A DNA stretch of 64,000 nt, from positions 1 to 64,000 of the forward strand of contig NZ_WUUT01000006.1 in the NCBI RefSeq assembly GCF_009831575.1, read 5' to 3'. Both the position numbers and the translations under genes were made by a program. The notes beneath the pieces were generated by a model. It did not search any database. It was not told the origin of the DNA and saw only the letters and a list, made by a program, of their open reading frames with translations. The number at the start of each line of letters is the position of its first letter. Within the stretch, counting starts at the first letter, position 1. This document shows positions 57,920 through 64,000 of the stretch, in pieces. The DNA comes from Halovenus carboxidivorans (GTDB lineage: Archaea; Halobacteriota; Halobacteria; Halobacteriales; Haloarculaceae).

Positions 57920-59089
57920 CTACAGCTCGCGCTCGTGGGTAACGGCGCTGCGGTCGATATCGGAGACGCTGTCCCGACCGGCAAGTCCCATCGTCAGGTC
58001 GAAATCCGCGAGGATGTTTTCGAGCACGTGTTCGACGCCGTCCTGTCCGCCGACGGCCAGCCCGTAGATGAACGGTCGGCCGAGCAGCCCGACGTCGGCA
58101 CCGACCGCAAGCGCCCGGAAGAGGTCCGAACCGCGGCGGAGGCCGGAGTCGAAGGTGATCGTCGTCTCGTCGCCGACGCGGTCGGCAATCGCCGGCAGCG
58201 CCTCGATGGCGGTGATCGAGCCGTCGACCTGTCGGCCGCCGTGGGTGGAGACGCCAATCCCCTCTGCGCCGGCGTCGACAGCCCTCACGGCGTCTTCCGG
58301 ATGGAGCACGCCCTTGATGTGGACCGGCAGATCGGTGTTCTCGAAGACGAACGAGAGGTCGTCCCAGGTCAGCGAGGAGTCACCGAAGATATCGAGGAAG
58401 TGCTGGACCGCGGCCTCGGTGTCCTCCTCGGGCGGGTTCTCCAGTTGCGAGCGGAACTCGGGGTCGCTGAAGTAGTTGGCGACGCCGTCGCCGTTGAGAA
58501 ACGGGTAGTAGCCCCGTTCGATCAGCCGTTCGCGCCAGCCGAGAATCGGCGCGTCGACGGTCAGCACGATGCCGTCGTAGCCGGCGTCCTCGGCGCGGTT
58601 GAGGAACGACCGCGCGATGTCCTCGTCGGAGGACCAGTAGAACTGGAAGTACTTCGGCGTGTCACCGAGTTCCTCCGCAACGTCCTCCATCGGCGTCGAG
58701 GACAGCGAGGAGAGGACGAACGGCACGTCCATCTCTCGGGCGGCCCGGGCCGTCGCCAGTTCGCCCTCCTCGTGAGCGAGATTCTGGATGCCCAGCGGCG
58801 TGATCGCGAGCGGGAACTCGATCTCCTGTCCCATGAACTCCGTCGAGAGGTCCCGTTCCTCGACGCCCTGTAGCATCCGGGGGATGATCCGCCAGTCGGA
58901 GAAATCCTGTTCGCGCCGGAAGGTCGTCTCCGATCCGGCCCCGCCGTGGATGTACGCCTTGGCTTCTTCGCTCATCTCCTCGTGGGCTCGCTCGCGCAGA
59001 TCCTCGTAGCTCACCGGGAGATCCGGCGTCTCGTCTTCGAGCATTCCCTTTCGGTAGATTCTGTTCAGCACTTGGTCTCCAAATCGCAT
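57920..59089 (-). CDS. FMN-dependent alpha-hydroxy acid oxidase, lactate 2-monooxygenase-like
   Basis: A 389-aa TIM-barrel flavoenzyme. It has the lactate-monooxygenase type features: AYIHGGAGSETTFRREQDF, FPLAITPLGIQNL, YYWSS-like YFQFYWSSDEDI, and VDAPILGWRERLIERGYYPFLNGDGVANYFSDP. The catalytic His is in STHGGRQVDGSI, and the FMN-phosphate part is GADVGLLGRPFIYGLAVGG. Expected substrate is L-lactate or a similar 2-hydroxy acid. ATG 59089 matches the family N-terminus (MRFGDQVLNRIYRKGM). It diverges from leuS. Confidence 0.9.
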   Translation of the reverse strand: MRFGDQVLNRIYRKGMLEDETPDLPVSYEDLRERAHEEMSEEAKAYIHGGAGSETTFRREQDFSDWRIIPRMLQGVEERDLSTEFMGQEIEFPLAITPLGIQNLAHEEGELATARAAREMDVPFVLSSLSSTPMEDVAEELGDTPKYFQFYWSSDEDIARSFLNRAEDAGYDGIVLTVDAPILGWRERLIERGYYPFLNGDGVANYFSDPEFRSQLENPPEEDTEAAVQHFLDIFGDSSLTWDDLSFVFENTDLPVHIKGVLHPEDAVRAVDAGAEGIGVSTHGGRQVDGSITAIEALPAIADRVGDETTITFDSGLRRGSDLFRALAVGADVGLLGRPFIYGLAVGGQDGVEHVLENILADFDLTMGLAGRDSVSDIDRSAVTHEREL

Positions 59090-59188
59090 ATCTCCGCCTT
59101 GCACTGGACGAGGAAAATCCTGCCGTTCGCCGCCCGCACTGACAGATTGCCGACGGGTTCGGGACTCGAAGCCGGTGGTCACGTCAGC

Positions 59189-59228
59189 GGCCGGAATCAC
59201 CGGCCAACGACGGCGGTTCGGCGTCGTT
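59189..59228. repeat. Two short hairpins upstream of leuS
   Basis: GGCCGG-AATCA-CCGGCC (59189-59205) is a perfect 6-bp hairpin. AACGAC (59206-59211) and GTCGTT (59223-59228) form a second. They lie 67-106 bp before the leuS ATG, in the divergent spacer with the lactate-oxidase gene. Role unknown; chance in GC-rich DNA is possible. Confidence 0.35.
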
Positions 59229-59294
59229 CTCGGGTGGGAACCGCCAACACAGCCTCGAAAGTTAGTTCAATGCCGCCGCCGATAGCCAGCATAT

Positions 59295-61931
<2,637 letters not shown>

Positions 61932-61964
61932 CCGACCGTCGCGGCCGGATTCTGTTCGCGGCTT

Positions 61965-61979
61965 CGAAATCCTTTTACG
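61965..61979 (+). promoter_or_regulatory. BRE-TATA promoter of rps24e
   Basis: CGAAA (61965-61969) followed by CTTTTACG (61972-61979) lies 29-36 bp before the ATG at 62008, placing transcription start at or close to the start codon. Confidence 0.55.
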
Positions 61980-62007
61980 CGGTTCGGCGGGAGTATATGG
62001 CAAGACT

Positions 62008-62316
62008 ATGGATCTCGATATCATCGAGGAGGACGAGAATCCGATGTTGCACAGGACCGACGTGACCTTCGAGCTAACTCACGAGGAGGCGACCCCCTCG
62101 CGGCTCTCGGTGCGTGACTCGCTGGCGGCCAAACTGAACAAAGACGCCGACGAAGTCGTCATCCGCAACCTCGATACGAAGTTCGGGATGCGCAAGACCG
62201 TCGGGACCGCGAAGGTCTACGACTCCCCGGAACACGCACACGACGTGGAACAGGACCACATGCTCGAACGCAACAAGATCGGCACCGACGACGAGGCGGA
62301 AGCCGAGGAGGCATAA
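62008..62316 (+). CDS. rps24e: 30S ribosomal protein S24e
   Basis: A 102-aa archaeal/eukaryotic ribosomal protein of the small subunit. The typical parts are [21 protein letters not shown], then [28 protein letters not shown], which is the core signature. The C-terminus is acidic, as is usual in haloarchaea. It forms an operon with S27ae, whose start lies 1 nt after its stop. Confidence 0.97.
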   Translation: MDLDIIEEDENPMLHRTDVTFELTHEEATPSRLSVRDSLAAKLNKDADEVVIRNLDTKFGMRKTVGTAKVYDSPEHAHDVEQDHMLERNKIGTDDEAEAEEA

Positions 62317-62317
62317 G

Positions 62318-62452
62318 ATGGCCCGCTACGAACTCTACAACGAGGACGGATCGACCGACCGCGAGCAGTGCACCCGTTGCGGAGACTCCTTCCTCGCCGA
62401 CCACGGCGACCGACTCCACTGCGGGAAGTGCGGCTACACCGAGTGGAAGTAA
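62318..62452 (+). CDS. rps27ae: 30S ribosomal protein S27ae
   Basis: A 44-aa zinc-binding ribosomal protein. CTRC (Cys18, Cys21) and CGKC (Cys35, Cys38) form one zinc ribbon, and the [10 protein letters not shown] end is diagnostic. It starts 1 nt after the S24e stop. Confidence 0.97.
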   Translation: MARYELYNEDGSTDREQCTRCGDSFLADHGDRLHCGKCGYTEWK

Positions 62453-62458
62453 CTGCTT

Positions 62459-63643
62459 CTACCCGCGGAGCGCCTCGACCGGTCGCTCGCCCGCCGCTTT
62501 CCAGGCCGGATACGCCCCGCTGATCAGTGCCACGGCGATTCCGAAGACGAACCCGCCGACGAGATAGCCGCCGTTGCGCGGGACCACGACCACGTCCAGC
62601 CCGATCGGCGTCACCGCCCACAGCGCCAGCGCGGCCAGCCCGGACAACACCGCCCCGAAAAAGCCGCCGATTGCACCGAGCAGCGTCGCCTCCGCCAGCA
62701 ACAGCCTGAGCACGCTCTCCCGGTGAATCCCGACCGCCCGCATCAGTCCGATCTCGCCGCGGCGCTCGGCGGTCGACATCAGCATGAGGTTGAGGATGCT
62801 CACGCCGGCAACGAGTAAGGAGACGCTGCCCAGCGCGATCAAAAAGCGGTTGAGCAGCGTGAAGAACTCGGCGATCGTATCGAGTAGCTCCGACAGCTCG
62901 AAGATGTCGACCCGATCGGTCCTGACGTTCAGCCGCCGGTCGATGTCGTCGGCGACCGCGGTCGCGTCCTCCGGTGAGTCGGCGACGACGACGGCCTGGT
63001 CGTAGCCGCCGGTGAACTCCCGCTCCGCGAGGACGATGGCGTTGTTCGGCTGGATCGGCGTGATGTCCTGGCTGGGTTCGAGGAAGCCGACGACCCGATA
63101 CTGCTGGCCGCCGACCTCGACGGTGCTGCCGATCTGTAGATCCAGCGCGCTCGCGACGCTGGGGCCGACGAACGCGCCGCCGCGGTGCTGTGCCGGCAGC
63201 GACCGGTCCCGGCCCTCGAACAGCGCCGCCGGGTTGTCGATTCCGTAGATCTGTGCCGGGGACTGCTGGCTCCCGGCCGACGCGAGCGCGTTCTCGGCGT
63301 AGACCGGCACCGCCGTCCCCCGGCCGACTGCCGCCCGTTCGACGCTTTGGATCTGTCTGGGTGTCAGCGCCTCGGCCTGGCGCTCCTCGGCCGGCGAGAC
63401 GATCACCTGGTTGCCGATCCCGCCCAGCTCCTGGCTCGCCGATAGCTGGAGGACGGTGCCGAAAATCCCGAGCACCACGATGACGAACACGCCGATCGCG
63501 ATGCCGAGGGCGGCGAGCACCGACCGCAGTCGGTTGCGCCGGAGATTCCGCCAGGCGAGCGCCAGCGCGGGGAGCCGCCACAGCCCGCCGGACATCCCCC
63601 CGTCGGCGCTGCTCCCGGGGGCTGGCTCAGGTGGCGAACCCAT
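62459..63643 (-). CDS. MacB/FtsX-type ABC transporter permease
   Basis: A 394-aa permease. LAWRNLRRNRLRSVLAALGIAIGVFVIV is the N-terminal helix with the family L-R-S-x-L motif. A large extracellular MacB-like domain follows (about 60-265). Three C-terminal helices close the protein, including MSTAERRGEIGLMRAVGIHRESVLRLLLAEA (the coupling helix, RRxEIGxxRAxG) and the end SGAYPAWKAAGERPVEALRG. It likely exports lipids, peptides or lipoproteins, or acts as a mechanotransmission exporter. The start overlaps the end of the ATPase gene by 17 nt. Confidence 0.93.
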   Translation of the reverse strand: MGSPPEPAPGSSADGGMSGGLWRLPALALAWRNLRRNRLRSVLAALGIAIGVFVIVVLGIFGTVLQLSASQELGGIGNQVIVSPAEERQAEALTPRQIQSVERAAVGRGTAVPVYAENALASAGSQQSPAQIYGIDNPAALFEGRDRSLPAQHRGGAFVGPSVASALDLQIGSTVEVGGQQYRVVGFLEPSQDITPIQPNNAIVLAEREFTGGYDQAVVVADSPEDATAVADDIDRRLNVRTDRVDIFELSELLDTIAEFFTLLNRFLIALGSVSLLVAGVSILNLMLMSTAERRGEIGLMRAVGIHRESVLRLLLAEATLLGAIGGFFGAVLSGLAALALWAVTPIGLDVVVVPRNGGYLVGGFVFGIAVALISGAYPAWKAAGERPVEALRG

Positions 63644-64000
63644 CGTCACCCTCCCCGAGTCGGCCGTCGACGAGGCGCACGGTGCGGTCGGCGTACTCGG
63701 TCACGAGTTCGTCGTGGGTTACGGCGACGACGGCGACGCCGCGCTCGCAGATCCGTCGCACCTCCTCCAAGATCGTGACGCCGGTCTCGCGGTCGAGATT
63801 GCCGGTCGGCTCGTCCGCCAACAGGATCTCGGGCCGGTTGATCAGCGCCCGGGCGATGGCCACCCGCTGTTTCTGGCCGCCGGAGAGTTCGTCCGGGGTG
63901 TGATCCAGCCGGTCGCCCAGCCCGACCCGGCCGAGCAGATCCACCGCGCGGTCCGCGTACTGTCCGTCGGTAAAGGCCGTCGGCAGCGTCACGTTCTCGA
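63627..64000 (-). CDS. ABC transporter ATP-binding protein (partial)
   Basis: The C-terminal ~120 residues of a LolD/MacB-type ATPase; its N-terminus with the Walker A loop lies beyond the right edge of the window. Visible motifs are the ABC signature LSGGQKQRVAIARAL, Walker B with the LolD-type end ILLADEPTGNLD, and the switch His in VVAVTHDELV. It overlaps the permease gene by 17 nt and pairs with it as an exporter. Confidence 0.92.
   Translation of the reverse strand, partial: ENVTLPTAFTDGQYADRAVDLLGRVGLGDRLDHTPDELSGGQKQRVAIARALINRPEILLADEPTGNLDRETGVTILEEVRRICERGVAVVAVTHDELVTEYADRTVRLVDGRLGEGDDGFAT

Overview
The window is chromosomal DNA from a haloarchaeon (class Halobacteria). Signs of this are high GC, strongly acidic proteins, TATA boxes 24-37 bp upstream of start codons (leaderless mRNAs), archaeal information genes (TFB, Spt5, SecE, eIF1A, S24e, S27ae, archaeal CCA enzyme), Tat signals with lipoboxes, and many haloarchaea-restricted families. 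The genus cannot be fixed from the sequence. I see no insertion sequence, CRISPR array, rRNA or integrase. There is one tRNA (Asn, anticodon GTT). The right edge cuts an ABC ATPase gene.

Layout. 0.1-2.7 kb: a CoA operon (enoyl-CoA hydratase, BKACE-type beta-keto acid cleavage enzyme, dienoyl-CoA-reductase-like SDR). 2.7-12.1 kb: housekeeping and signalling genes (RDD, uracil-DNA glycosylase-like, Pr6Pr-like, MATE, pyruvoyl arginine decarboxylase, ASCH, NOG1-like GTPase, HisE, PdxT, IscA-like, dodecin) and two HalX-type response regulators, the second coupled to a DUF7504-like gene. 12.1-20.7 kb, all minus strand: PAP2 phosphatase, a peptide-type solute-binding lipoprotein that looks circularly permuted, a DUF1611 P-loop protein, a VLRF1 peptidyl-tRNA hydrolase, and a DUF4129/DUF58/DUF7519 membrane cluster without MoxR. 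20.9-25.2 kb: a secreted low-complexity protein, an ArsR-like regulator, and a two-gene module (DUF2249 and a heme-copper-oxidase-like protein) whose genes share a CGAA-N4-TTCG palindrome about 38 bp before their starts. 25.2-37 kb: type II GAPDH, GIDE-like protein, HEAT-repeat protein, GMC oxidoreductase, a 56-aa RHH regulator, AhpD-like protein, a DUF5787 possible Fe-S nuclease, DUF460, eIF1A, TrpB. 36.8-43.5 kb: a TRASH-like small Cys protein, a Zn/Cd-type P1B ATPase with a 10-bp inverted repeat in front, CapA, PQQ propeller and HTTM proteins. 43.6-52.6 kb: glutamate dehydrogenase preceded by a 45-aa coupled ORF, a hairpin-rich spacer, secE-spt5, a soluble chemotaxis transducer, TFB and an acyl-CoA carboxylase beta subunit. 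52.7-64 kb: Hsp20, tRNA-Asn beside the CCA enzyme, a CoA transferase, a lactate-oxidase-like flavoenzyme, bacterial-type LeuRS, S24e/S27ae, and a MacB-type ABC exporter.

The observations most worth following are the apparent circular permutation of the solute-binding protein (13027-14823), the paired NarO-like operators (23755-23770, 25187-25200), the DUF5787 nuclease-like architecture (31793-32836), and the unannotated 45-aa ORF coupled to glutamate dehydrogenase (43599-43736).
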